Assembly: GCA_025059545.1 (NCBI GenBank)
Contig: JANXDJ010000006.1
Span: forward strand, 1 to 50,162
DNA length: 50,162 nucleotides
Source of the DNA: Archaeoglobaceae archaeon
Lineage (GTDB): Archaea; Halobacteriota; Archaeoglobi; Archaeoglobales; Archaeoglobaceae
Reading direction: 5' to 3'
A program made the translations under genes and the position numbers. Each line of letters opens with the position of its first letter. Positions within the stretch are counted from its first letter, which is position 1. The notes beneath the pieces were generated by a model. The model saw nothing but the letters and a program-made list of their open reading frames with translations, did no database searches and was not told where the DNA came from. Below, piece by piece: positions 18,635 through 26,300 of the stretch.

Positions 18635-18816
18635 AAATAGAATCCAAGGATGCTGAGAAGATTGCAAAAGCTTTAAGAGTCGACGATCCTGAATGGTGTA
18701 AATGCCATTCTGAGGAAGAGAAGATAGTGATTGAAATCAAAGCAAGAAAACTGAGTTCACTTCTTTACGCAATAGATGACTATCTAATGCACCTCAAGAT
18801 GTGCGAAAACATATGA
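18613..18816 (+). CDS. pcc1: KEOPS complex subunit Pcc1
   Basis: The 67-residue protein has the Pcc1 layout: a first strand YARLEIESKDAEKIAKALRVD, then EKIVIEIKARKLSSLLYAIDDYLMHL, which is the amphipathic helix used for dimerisation. Pcc1 is the dimerising subunit of KEOPS (Kae1-Bud32-Cgi121-Pcc1), which makes the t6A modification of ANN-decoding tRNAs. The start is TTG, with a GAGGT ribosome binding site nine bases upstream; a CTG or nearby alternative cannot be excluded. The other KEOPS genes are not in the window. Confidence 0.8.
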   Translation: MLCYARLEIESKDAEKIAKALRVDDPEWCKCHSEEEKIVIEIKARKLSSLLYAIDDYLMHLKMCENI

Positions 18817-19715
18817 AGCTCTCAATTGAGGAATATTTGAATATAAGAAGAAATTTAAATAAAATATCTGACTTAGATCGATTTCAAATCCCAAGAGGGA
18901 TTTTACATGCTATATTGATGCAGAAAAAAGTCGAGAGTGTTAAAAGAAAGTATCATTTATTCTCTGGCAGAACAAAAGAAATTCTTGAGTTTTGGAAAGA
19001 AAAAAAGAGATTTCCTGAATGGTTAACCTTAACACCGGTGCTAAAAGTTAGACTTTTGCTAAAGGCTATGGAATTTTCAACTAAGGACATAAATAAGGTT
19101 CTCAGAAATCCATGCGAGCTTGATGAAGAACTTTCAATTGTCGTTTATGAAGCGGTCTCGAAAGACTTTGTTTATTCTCCAATTGCAGCAAAGCTTCAGG
19201 GAGTTCTTGGAAAGATTGGTGAGAAGATAATTGACGATAAACTGAGGACTATGGGAATCGATTTTAAGACAGAAAAAGAGCTCAAAATGCAGAAAACACC
19301 TGACTTCTACTTTGAGGAGCCATTGGAGCTTTTTGGAAAAAAGCTGAAATGGATCGAAAGCAAATCGCTTTTTGCAGACTTGAGAACTTATGAAATTTAC
19401 TTCAAAAAGCAGATTTCGAAGTATATAGGGCTTTTTGGTGAAGGTCTCGTTGTTTACTGGCGTGGATGTATCGATGGACTACCAGCAAGCGATGGAAGTG
19501 AATTTGATGGGGAGCTTAAGAAAAAACTTCTCGAAATGAAAATAGTAGTCTCTAAGGACGAAGAAGCCGACGGGGAGCCTTTAAAGATTGCTGAACACTT
19601 CATTACAGACTACATCACAAGAGAGAGTTTTCCATACAATCCAGAAGTTGTGAGAATTCTCAAAAACATGGGTTTCAAGATTATAATTGAAGATTGCTCT
19701 CTCAATAAACCATAA
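18813..19715 (+). CDS. CDIN1 (C15orf41)-like TPD nuclease, predicted PD-(D/E)XK fold
   Basis: The roughly 300-residue protein has a helical N-terminal region (LSIEEYLNIRRNL..., ILEFWKEKKRFPEW) and a C-terminal nuclease-like core. The core shows GVLGKIGEKIIDDKL, QKTPDFYFEE with the diagnostic T-P-D, and KWIESKSL. The Asp of TPD and the following E-S-K match the D...E-x-K catalytic pattern of the restriction-endonuclease fold. The family's human member CDIN1 binds codanin-1 and is mutated in congenital dyserythropoietic anaemia; the substrate is unknown. ATG overlaps the Pcc1 stop (ATGA), so it is translationally coupled. An upstream GTG four codons earlier is an alternative start. Confidence 0.8.
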   Translation: MKLSIEEYLNIRRNLNKISDLDRFQIPRGILHAILMQKKVESVKRKYHLFSGRTKEILEFWKEKKRFPEWLTLTPVLKVRLLLKAMEFSTKDINKVLRNPCELDEELSIVVYEAVSKDFVYSPIAAKLQGVLGKIGEKIIDDKLRTMGIDFKTEKELKMQKTPDFYFEEPLELFGKKLKWIESKSLFADLRTYEIYFKKQISKYIGLFGEGLVVYWRGCIDGLPASDGSEFDGELKKKLLEMKIVVSKDEEADGEPLKIAEHFITDYITRESFPYNPEVVRILKNMGFKIIIEDCSLNKP

Positions 19716-19746
19716 GATTTTTTAATTAAGAAATTTTAAAGTCTTC

Positions 19747-20301
19747 ATGGCTCAGTTAAACTCTGCGAAAATGCTGGGAGGCTTTGGAACAATTCTAATG
19801 CTTCTTGGAGGGATAATAACATTCCTTTTACCAATTTTGGGATTTGTTCTGGTTTTAATAGCGGTAAAATACATCTCAGATGATACAAAAGATCCGGGGA
19901 TATTCAAAAACTATGTGATCTCCTTCGCATTTGGCATTATTGCACTGATCATCGCAGGGACTGTATTGTTAGCGGGTCTCTTTGCCAGTATTGGTTCTGT
20001 TATTTCAGATAATGAGGAAATGGCTTTAAAGTCTTTTTTGGGAACAATAATCGGTGCATTATTAGCATTCTGGTTTTTCATAATAATCAGTGCGATCTTC
20101 CTACGTAAAAGTTACATTTCTATCTCTGAAAAGACCAACGTGAATCTTTTCAAAACCACTGGGACAGTGTGGCTTATTGGTGCAATTTTAGTAATAGCAA
20201 TAATCGGACTCGCGGTTATACTCATAGCCATGGTCCTTCAGATGGTTGCTTTCTTTTCACTGCCTGATAAAATTGAAACGCAGGTGACCTTTCAAGCTTA
20301 A
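19747..20301 (+). CDS. DUF996 family membrane protein
   Basis: The 184-residue protein has five or six hydrophobic helices. It begins MAQLNSAKMLGGFGTILMLLGG, with LPILGFVLVLIAVKYISDD and a repeated arrangement of polar loops typical of DUF996, a family found in archaea with no known function. There is a TATA-like TTTTTAATT about 25 bp before the ATG, so it has its own promoter despite following the TPD gene by only 31 bp. Confidence 0.8.
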   Translation: MAQLNSAKMLGGFGTILMLLGGIITFLLPILGFVLVLIAVKYISDDTKDPGIFKNYVISFAFGIIALIIAGTVLLAGLFASIGSVISDNEEMALKSFLGTIIGALLAFWFFIIISAIFLRKSYISISEKTNVNLFKTTGTVWLIGAILVIAIIGLAVILIAMVLQMVAFFSLPDKIETQVTFQA

Positions 20302-20337
20302 TAAAACATTTTTATTTTAACTTTGGTTTATAGTAAG

Positions 20338-20352
20338 ATTTAAATATAATCA
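20338..20352 (+). promoter_or_regulatory. TATA box of the cysteine-rich lipoprotein gene
   Basis: GATTTAAATATAATC fits BRE/TATA consensus and is followed about 30 bp later by the TTGGAGGAT ribosome binding site. The leader is therefore short but present, unlike most genes in this window. Confidence 0.55.
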
Positions 20353-20382
20353 ATGTAGAGATTTTAGAGTTGGAGGATAAAA

Positions 20383-20907
20383 ATGGAAAAGCGCTCAGTA
20401 ATAATATTTTGTTTTGCATTGGTATTTGGAGCCTTGTTTTTGGGTTGTGCTGGACAGAATCCAGAGACTACGCCATCAACTACACCAGCTCAAACACCGA
20501 AGGCTGAAGAGAAAGTCGATTGTCCTGTTGGGAGTTATTTCAGGACTCAGGAGGGAGAATTCAGGATAACGGGGATTGAAAGACAAACAGTTTCTGGAAA
20601 ATCGATGGATATGTGCTGTATGGAAGTAATTACCGGAGCTAAAAAGGCAAAATTCTGTCACGACATGGTTGCCGTAGAGTTGGGTATGTGGGGTTATAGG
20701 AATGCAGTTTACTGGATAACAGATGAAGAGACCGGAATATTCTATAAGGCAATGGAAGGATTTGAGAAAGATGGCAAGTATTGTGCGCGGTATTTTGACG
20801 TTTCAGGAGAACAAGAGCAAATGATGTGCAACTATGAAAAAGGATCACAGACTTGTTTTGTGATATATGACAAAGAAGGAAAAGTTCAGGCAGAGGGTTG
20901 TTCTTAA
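20383..20907 (+). CDS. Secreted cysteine-rich lipoprotein, unknown function
   Basis: The 174-residue protein carries an N-terminal signal peptide with lipobox LFLGC (lipid-modified Cys22), a Thr/Pro-rich linker (TTPSTTPAQTPK), then a folded domain with seven further cysteines. These include CPVGSYF, MCCMEV, KFCHDM, YCARYF, MMCNY and QTCFVIY. It would sit on the outer face of the cytoplasmic membrane. The cysteines could be disulfides or metal ligands. A TATA box (GATTTAAATATAATC) and a strong ribosome binding site (TTGGAGGATAA) indicate a well-expressed monocistronic gene. Confidence 0.75.
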   Translation: MEKRSVIIFCFALVFGALFLGCAGQNPETTPSTTPAQTPKAEEKVDCPVGSYFRTQEGEFRITGIERQTVSGKSMDMCCMEVITGAKKAKFCHDMVAVELGMWGYRNAVYWITDEETGIFYKAMEGFEKDGKYCARYFDVSGEQEQMMCNYEKGSQTCFVIYDKEGKVQAEGCS

Positions 20908-20998
20908 GATTTAGCATGAAATTTTTTATTATATTTTTCTTTCCAATGAAAAAGTTTGAGAGACTACATTTTTAAAACATGGGTGCGAATAGACTCAG

Positions 20999-21586
20999 AT
21001 GATTGCGATCATAAACTATGGTGTTGGAAACCTCAGGAGCGTCTTTAATGCAATAACAAAAGTTGGAGGAAGGGCGAAGGTTACTTCGGAACCAAAGGAA
21101 ATAAAAAATGCCTCAGCAATCATATTTCCCGGAGTTGGAGCGTTTAAGCCCGCAATAGAAAAGATCAGAAGCTCTAAATACGAATTTCCTGAAGTTCCAA
21201 AGCTCGGAATTTGTTTGGGGATGCAGTTATTTGCTACGAGAAGTTTTGAAAATGGTGTTCACGAGGGATTAAAATACATTCCTGGAGAAGTTGTCAGACT
21301 TCCAAGTTCAGTTGGCAAAATTCCTCATATGGGCTGGAATGAGTTGAGAATAAGGAGAGATTGTGAGATCTTAGACGGAATCGAAGACGGAAGCATGTTT
21401 TACTTTGTCCATTCTTACTACGTAAAAACAGACGAAAAATTCGTAGCTGCGGAGACGGAATATGGAATATCATTTGCATCAGCGATAGCGTTCAATGATT
21501 GCTTTGGTTTGCAATTTCACCCAGAAAAAAGTGGGGATATTGGCTTGGAAATTCTGAAAAACTTTGTCAGAATAGCAAAGAGATAG
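20999..21586 (+). CDS. hisH: Imidazole glycerol phosphate synthase, glutaminase subunit
   Basis: The 195-residue class I glutamine amidotransferase starts MIAIINYGVGNLRSV, a hallmark of HisH. The nucleophile is Cys72 in GICLGMQLF, and the His-x-Glu pair is at 174-176 (QFHPEKS). It supplies ammonia to HisF for the cyclisation step of histidine synthesis. hisF is not in the window, so the his genes are scattered. A TTTTTAAAA element about 26 bp before the ATG points to a leaderless transcript. It is convergent with the UDG gene, with a one-base gap. Confidence 0.95.
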   Translation: MIAIINYGVGNLRSVFNAITKVGGRAKVTSEPKEIKNASAIIFPGVGAFKPAIEKIRSSKYEFPEVPKLGICLGMQLFATRSFENGVHEGLKYIPGEVVRLPSSVGKIPHMGWNELRIRRDCEILDGIEDGSMFYFVHSYYVKTDEKFVAAETEYGISFASAIAFNDCFGLQFHPEKSGDIGLEILKNFVRIAKR

Positions 21587-21587
21587 C

Positions 21588-22187
21588 TTAAAAGTCGAGA
21601 AGAGTTTTCTGCTTTCCTTTTTTGCATAGCTCTCCTATTATTTTGAATTGCTTTTCATATTCCTCTCGAAGTTGTGCTCTGTATAAAACGGCTGCAGGAT
21701 GGTAGAGTGGCAATATTTTGACCTTCTTATCCCATCCTTCAACTTCAAAAACCTTGCCATGTAGCTTAGTAATTGAAGTGAAGGGAAGATTGAACATTTC
21801 GAAGATGAAGCTTGCCGAATGTCTACCTAAACAGACGATCAGATCAGGCTTAAGAACGTTTAACTGTCTAATAAGATAATTTCCACATATATTCACTTCT
21901 TCTGGGAGAGGATCTCGGTTATTTGGCGGTCTACATTTAAGAACGTTGCATATAAAAACTTCATCTCTTGTTAAGCCTATTGAGAAAAGCAACTCTGTCA
22001 AGAGCTTTCCAGCGCTACCAACAAAAGGCTCTCCTTTCAGATCTTCTTCTCTACCCGGAGCCTCACCAACAAAAACAACCCCAGAACTTGCATTACCAAT
22101 TCCAGGGACGTATTTCGTTTTTGTTAAATGCAAGGGACATTTTGTGCAATTCAAAATCTCTTTTTTTAGATCTTCGAGGGTCTCCAT
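21588..22187 (-). CDS. udg: Family-4 uracil-DNA glycosylase with [4Fe-4S] cluster
   Basis: The 199-residue protein excises uracil arising from cytosine deamination, a serious problem at high temperature. Motif A is GEAPGREEDL (41-50) with PFVGSAGKLL, and the C-terminal LYHPAAVL motif is present. The cluster ligands are Cys14, Cys17, Cys85 and Cys101, the spacing of the thermophilic UDGa family. No ribosome binding site is visible before the ATG. The immediate leader instead contains a GC-rich structure that I read as an H/ACA guide RNA, so the gene may be expressed from a processed dual transcript. Confidence 0.95.
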   Translation of the reverse strand: METLEDLKKEILNCTKCPLHLTKTKYVPGIGNASSGVVFVGEAPGREEDLKGEPFVGSAGKLLTELLFSIGLTRDEVFICNVLKCRPPNNRDPLPEEVNICGNYLIRQLNVLKPDLIVCLGRHSASFIFEMFNLPFTSITKLHGKVFEVEGWDKKVKILPLYHPAAVLYRAQLREEYEKQFKIIGELCKKGKQKTLLDF

Positions 22188-22197
22188 AGGGGATCAT

Positions 22198-22262
22198 CGA
22201 TGTAGCCCGTCGTGTGGGTTCCCATTCATCTTCTATCGTGGGACGCATGGCTGACGGGCATT
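22198..22262 (-). ncRNA. Candidate H/ACA-type pseudouridylation guide RNA
   Basis: On the minus strand a basal 7-bp stem GCCCGUC/GACGGGC (22253-22259 with 22205-22211) encloses two unpaired arms, AGCCAUGCG and ACCCACAC. A 5-bp upper stem UCCCA/UGGGA is capped by a 14-nt loop with CGA and AUGA, able to form the sheared G-A pairs of a kink-loop. An ACA follows the basal stem after one base (22201-22203). The upper stem to ACA distance is 16 nt, in the archaeal range. The segment is clearly more GC-rich than its surroundings. A TATA element places transcription start at the stem base. The target is not identified. Confidence 0.6.
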
Positions 22263-22274
22263 AATACTTGCTAA

Positions 22275-22290
22275 GAAAGATTAAAAATTT
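22275..22290 (-). promoter_or_regulatory. TATA element for the H/ACA RNA-udg transcript
   Basis: The minus strand reads AAATTTTTAATCTTTC, with its centre about 25 bp before the base of the ncRNA stem at 22259. This predicts initiation at the first stem nucleotides. Confidence 0.5.
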
Positions 22291-22298
22291 TTCGTTTA

Positions 22299-23240
22299 CT
22301 ACTTACTCCTCTTAACAAGGAAATCTGTCAATTCTTCGATCTCTTTTCTCTTCCTCTCATTTTTAAGACAACTCAACTTATTTTTGGCGAGGTTTATATA
22401 CTCATAAGCCTTTTTTTGAGCATACTCAATTGCACCGCACTCTTTTAGAGTTTCAACATCTTTTTTAATTTCTTCTATGCTTGCTTTTTGTTTTCCAAAG
22501 GTTTTTAGTTCAACACCTTTTTCAAAAGCCTTTATTACTATCAATGTCTTTTTTCCTTTAACTATATCACTTCCCCAGTCTTTACCGATATCCCTTCCTA
22601 TTAAGTCAAGAACATCGTCGTGAATTTGAAATCCTATTCCAGCGTAAATACCGTAATCCCAAAGTGGTTGGAAGTAATCCAATTTTCCAAATAAAACAGC
22701 TGGAAGTGATGAAGACGCTGCGAGCAGAACACCCGTTTTTAATTTGACCATCTCAATATACTCTGCTTCAATTACATTTCTGTTCTCAAAGCTCATATCC
22801 ATGAACTGTCCTTCGCATATCTTTACGCAAACATCTGCCATGATCTCGACCGCTTTTCTGATATTCTCTCCATCTACTTTGCACTTAGATATAAGACTAA
22901 AAGACTCCGCAAAAAGGGTGTCTCCTGCAAGAATTGCTGTCGATTCACCAAATAAAGTGTGAACCGTTTTGACATTTCTTCTCATCTCATCTCTGTCCAT
23001 GATATCGTCGTGGATGAGTGTAAAGTTGTGTATGGCTTCAAGGGCAACGAGTGCGGGCATAATCCTTTGATAATCCTCTTCCAAAGCTTCTGTCACAACC
23101 ATCGCTATTATTGGTCGAAGCCTTTTTCCACCAGCCTTTATTAAATGTCTCGCTGCCTTATATAATTCCAAATCCTTTTCTGGAAGGTAGTATTTTATAG
23201 CTTCGTTAACAATTTTTGTTCTCTCATTTAGTTCTATCAT
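22299..23240 (-). CDS. idsA: Short-chain polyprenyl diphosphate synthase (GGPP synthase)
   Basis: The 313-residue all-helical enzyme condenses IPP with allylic diphosphates. It has GGKRLRP near residue 38, the first aspartate-rich motif HDDIMDRDEMRR (Asp78-Asp79, Asp82) and the second GFQIHDDVLDLIG. It provides geranylgeranyl diphosphate for archaeal ether lipids. The residues four and five positions before the first motif (F-T-L-I) are consistent with a C20 product, though chain length cannot be proved by eye. It is the last gene of the mvk-ipk-idi2-idsA operon, with a 4-bp overlap to idi2. Confidence 0.92.
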   Translation of the reverse strand: MIELNERTKIVNEAIKYYLPEKDLELYKAARHLIKAGGKRLRPIIAMVVTEALEEDYQRIMPALVALEAIHNFTLIHDDIMDRDEMRRNVKTVHTLFGESTAILAGDTLFAESFSLISKCKVDGENIRKAVEIMADVCVKICEGQFMDMSFENRNVIEAEYIEMVKLKTGVLLAASSSLPAVLFGKLDYFQPLWDYGIYAGIGFQIHDDVLDLIGRDIGKDWGSDIVKGKKTLIVIKAFEKGVELKTFGKQKASIEEIKKDVETLKECGAIEYAQKKAYEYINLAKNKLSCLKNERKRKEIEELTDFLVKRSK

Positions 23241-24304
23241 CTTCTCCCCTCGCAGAAAGTCTTTGCATCTATGCCCCTAAACTTCAACCACTCTGCAAGT
23301 TTTCCGCTTATAAATAAAGGTTTTCTTTTTAATTCCTCCGGACTAATGCAGTTCGTTAGAAACATAGCAGTCTTGAATCCTTGAAGGAATCGAAGTATCT
23401 TTCTCTCCACAGCATCTGCACTTATTCTTGCAGGAGCTAAGAAGGGCAATGCGGAACTTGCGATTTTAGCTCCTAAAGCGATACTCTTAGCTATGTCTAG
23501 TCCACTCCTGATACCCCCTGTTGCTATAGTTGGCAAAATATTTGCACAGTCAATTATCGAGAAGGCAGTTGGAATTCCCCAGTCTGCAAAATCGAATCCA
23601 ATTTCTTTTAGAACTTCATCTTCGCTTCGATAAGCTTCAACAATGCTAAAAGATGTCCCTCCTTTGCCTCCAACATCGATTGCAAATACGCCTGCTTTTT
23701 TCAATTTAATAGCTACTTCTTTGCTTATTCCTGCTCCAGTTTCCTTCACGATTACTGGAACCTTAACGTTTTTGCAGATCTCCTCAATAGCTTCAAGGCA
23801 ACCCTTTGCATTCTTATCTCCCTCTTCCTGCACCGCTTCTTGGAGGTAGTTGAGATGAATTGCGATCGCATTCGCATCGATCATTTCGATAACTTTGTCT
23901 ACGATCTCAAAGTCTTTGATTATCTGCGGAGCACCAATATTTGAGTAAATAAAAGCATTCGGCGCCTTTTCTCGCACAATAGAAAACGTATCAATAACCT
24001 TCTCATCTTCAACTCCTGCTCTCTGACTTCCAACACCCATTCCGATGCCTGTTCTCTCTACGGCAATCGCCAAATTCTCGTTTATCTCCTTTGTTTCTTC
24101 ATGCCCTCCAGTCATTGAAGCGATCAGGAAAGGAAATGATAATTTTTTCCCACCAAAGTGAACTGAAGTTTCTATTTCTGAAAAATCGATTTCCGGAATA
24201 GCTTGATGTATAAGCATAACGTCTTCTAATCCTGTATATCTGGACTCCACCTCTTCTGTGAGGCAGATTCTTATATGGTCCAATTTTCTCTTTCCGGTTT
24301 TCAC
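23237..24304 (-). CDS. fni: Isopentenyl-diphosphate delta-isomerase, type 2
   Basis: The 355-residue FMN- and NADPH-dependent isomerase interconverts IPP and DMAPP. It is a TIM barrel with PFLIASMTGGHEET, GVGSQRAG, AIHLNYLQEAVQEEGD (catalytic region with Gln and Glu), KETGAGIS, GGKGGTSFSIVE and ATGGIRSGLDIAKS for phosphate/FMN binding. The type 2 enzyme is the usual archaeal form. It overlaps the downstream idsA and the upstream ipk by 4 bp each (ATGA), a tight translational relay. Confidence 0.95.
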   Translation of the reverse strand: MKTGKRKLDHIRICLTEEVESRYTGLEDVMLIHQAIPEIDFSEIETSVHFGGKKLSFPFLIASMTGGHEETKEINENLAIAVERTGIGMGVGSQRAGVEDEKVIDTFSIVREKAPNAFIYSNIGAPQIIKDFEIVDKVIEMIDANAIAIHLNYLQEAVQEEGDKNAKGCLEAIEEICKNVKVPVIVKETGAGISKEVAIKLKKAGVFAIDVGGKGGTSFSIVEAYRSEDEVLKEIGFDFADWGIPTAFSIIDCANILPTIATGGIRSGLDIAKSIALGAKIASSALPFLAPARISADAVERKILRFLQGFKTAMFLTNCISPEELKRKPLFISGKLAEWLKFRGIDAKTFCEGRR

Positions 24305-24966
24305 AGAATCACCTCAGTTCCAACTTCTTCGCCACTTAGAAACTTCTTAACATTTTCCCCGCTACCCTTGAATATAAAAACCCTGCACATATGCCTCATA
24401 CCAAGAACTTTTTCTATCTTTCTGCTCATCTTTCCTGTCGCATCACTTTCACCAATACGATCCGCTTTCATATCGCGAGTGAATCTTTTAACTACCTTTC
24501 CTTCCACTATTATGCCCTCAACATTGGTTGCAAAACCAAGTCTTTCAGCGTTGAATTTCTCCGCAAGTTCCACAACGAGATCGTCTCCAGACGTAATTCC
24601 AAACTCGAGGTTTACGTCACCATGAAGCACAGGTAGGAAGCCTTTTTTTAGAAGATCAGAAACTTTTGAAAGTTCACAAGTCATTGGATGCAAGCCGATT
24701 GCAGGGACATTGAATTCAATCAGCTTTTTGCAAAATCTCTCATTTAGCCTTACACATGCGTCATGAATTTTTGCAATCGAAAGTGGATTGCTGAGTCCGA
24801 ACTTCTTTACGTGTGGATGACCGAATGAGCCAGCTCCGTGAACAAGAATCAAATTTTTGTAATTCTCAGCTATTGCTGAACAGATCTCATTCATCGCAAC
24901 CTCATTAAATGTCTCGAAGTTCTCTTTCTCAGTGATAACCGATCCCCCGATCTTAAGAATCCTCAA
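24301..24966 (-). CDS. ipk: Isopentenyl phosphate kinase
   Basis: The 221-residue amino-acid-kinase-fold protein phosphorylates isopentenyl phosphate to IPP, the last step of the archaeal modified mevalonate pathway. Visible motifs are the N-terminal LKIGGSVIT, LVHGAGSFGHPHVKKFGL with the substrate-contacting His, HGDVNLEFGITSGDDLV, and ATNVEGI. It is a little shorter than most family members (about 240-260). It sits between mvk and fni, overlapping mvk by 14 bp. Phosphomevalonate decarboxylase or dehydratase is not in the window. Confidence 0.93.
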   Translation of the reverse strand: MRILKIGGSVITEKENFETFNEVAMNEICSAIAENYKNLILVHGAGSFGHPHVKKFGLSNPLSIAKIHDACVRLNERFCKKLIEFNVPAIGLHPMTCELSKVSDLLKKGFLPVLHGDVNLEFGITSGDDLVVELAEKFNAERLGFATNVEGIIVEGKVVKRFTRDMKADRIGESDATGKMSRKIEKVLGMRHMCRVFIFKGSGENVKKFLSGEEVGTEVIL

Positions 24967-25807
24967 TTCTTACCCCCTCCATTTCGGGTTTGACTAAAAA
25001 GCCCCCTTCTGGCTTCTTATCTCTAAATATACCGAAAATACACCCTCCACCACCTGCACCGGTTATTTTTACTTTGAATCCATCTTTCTCAAGCTTCGAA
25101 ATGACCTCATCAATTTCAGCAGAACTTACCCCTATAGCTCTTATTAGGGATTGATTTATGTAAATCAGCTCTTCAAAATCTTCAAGTCCACAAGTTGGAG
25201 CTTTTAGAGCTATTGCATCGATCGCATCGAAAATCCTTTCGATCACGTCTGGATACTTCTGTCTCAATTTTGCAACTTTTTCAACCATCGCTTTTGTTGA
25301 TCTTTCCCAAAGCTTTATTACAAAGAAATTAAAAGGTAAATCTACTCTTCTTTTTTCGGGAAAAATCCATGATTTTCCGAATGTAGAGATAAAAGGATCG
25401 ATTCCACTTGCTTTTCCTTGAACGTCTATTTCTACTTTTTTTGCAATCTCAAATATTTCTTCATCGCTTAAATTAGCTCCGAACTCCTCGCTCATAGCCT
25501 TTAGAGTTGCAACTGTCACAGCAGCTGAACTTCCAAGTCCAGAAGCGATTGGGATTTCGCTATTTGTAATTATCTCAGCTCCATTAACTTTTTGAAACTC
25601 AAAAAATCTTTTTATAGCGAAGCTTATGTAGGGATGGACTTCAAAGTCCAATCCAGTAGCACCCAATGGGGAAATTATTCGAAATTTATCGCTTCTCTTT
25701 ACTTCTACTCTGCAACGTAGATTGATTGCCGAGACAAGAGCATGTCTTCCATAGACGACCGAATGCTCTCCAAAGAGTATGATCTTGCCCGGAGCGGAAG
25801 CGATCAT
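24953..25807 (-). CDS. mvk: Mevalonate kinase
   Basis: This 284-residue GHMP kinase phosphorylates mevalonate with ATP. It has APGKIILFGEHSVVYGRHAL at the N-terminus, the ATP loop PIASGLGSSAAVTVA (about 88-102), a KASGIDPFIS segment with the catalytic Asp, and the C-terminal KITGAGGGGCIFG motif. It is the first gene of the isoprenoid operon. The plus-strand GATTTTAAATTTT at 25828-25840 is its TATA element, 26 bp from the ATG; no ribosome binding site is seen, so a leaderless mRNA is expected. Confidence 0.95.
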   Translation of the reverse strand: MIASAPGKIILFGEHSVVYGRHALVSAINLRCRVEVKRSDKFRIISPLGATGLDFEVHPYISFAIKRFFEFQKVNGAEIITNSEIPIASGLGSSAAVTVATLKAMSEEFGANLSDEEIFEIAKKVEIDVQGKASGIDPFISTFGKSWIFPEKRRVDLPFNFFVIKLWERSTKAMVEKVAKLRQKYPDVIERIFDAIDAIALKAPTCGLEDFEELIYINQSLIRAIGVSSAEIDEVISKLEKDGFKVKITGAGGGGCIFGIFRDKKPEGGFLVKPEMEGVRIEDS

Positions 25808-25827
25808 CCGAGGTGCTATTTCATGAA

Positions 25828-25840
25828 GATTTTAAATTTT
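25828..25840 (-). promoter_or_regulatory. TATA box of the mevalonate-isoprenoid operon
   Basis: The minus strand reads AAAATTTAAAATC, centred about 26 bp before the mvk ATG. This probably drives all four lipid-precursor genes as one leaderless transcript. Confidence 0.6.
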
Positions 25841-25880
25841 TTCTCAAAGCCCAATAAATACATCTAAAAATAAAAATTAA

Positions 25881-26219
25881 TTATTCTTTCTCTAATATCG
25901 CTCCATCATCCATCCTGATCTTGTTTCCCTCCACCCTTCCATCGAGGCTTATTTTCGTTCCAAAGAGGGTAACTTTTATCGATATTTTGTCTCCCTTTAC
26001 CTCATATTCCCCCAAGATCGAAGGTCCACCAAGATGAGACCTGTAAATTACTTCTCCATTTGACTTAAACTCCACCGTATCTCCTTTAGAAAAAGTAGGA
26101 AATCCAGTTCCAGATTTCGTGCACTCATATGTTCCGGAGACTCCAGAGCCAAGACACGCTGAAAGACTGACGATCACTGATATTAAGAGCACGATAAGTG
26201 CTAATATCCACCTACCCAT
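25881..26219 (-). CDS. Small secreted lipoprotein
   Basis: The 112-residue protein has a hydrophobic signal sequence ending in the lipobox LSAC (lipid Cys22). The mature part reads SGTYECTKSG, DTVEFKSNGEVIY, GEYEVKGDKISI and GRVEGNKIRM. This run of short strands resembles small beta-sandwich or lipocalin-like domains that describe a value written as a formula: expected structure, not function. It would be tethered outside the membrane. It is divergent from the deacetylase-like gene and ends in the A/T-rich gap after mvk. I cannot assign a role. Confidence 0.65.
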   Translation of the reverse strand: MGRWILALIVLLISVIVSLSACLGSGVSGTYECTKSGTGFPTFSKGDTVEFKSNGEVIYRSHLGGPSILGEYEVKGDKISIKVTLFGTKISLDGRVEGNKIRMDDGAILEKE

Positions 26220-26270
26220 GTTGTTCCGATTTAACTTTTAATTTTTAAACTTTTTGATTGTTTTCAGAAA

Positions 26271-26282
26271 AGATTTAAATTA
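26271..26282 (+). promoter_or_regulatory. TATA box of the deacetylase-like gene
   Basis: AAGATTTAAATT has good BRE and TATA sequence, centred about 24 bp before the ATG at 26301. It is the reason for preferring that start over the TTG at 26292. Confidence 0.55.
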
Positions 26283-26300
26283 GTCAAGGGATTGCGGATT

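Noticed and set aside
22205..22259. The GC-rich hairpin before udg as a terminator or a plus-strand RNA
   Set aside because: There is no T-run after it on either strand. On the plus strand no ACA follows the stem and the internal loops are asymmetric; the minus strand has both an ACA and a well-placed TATA box.
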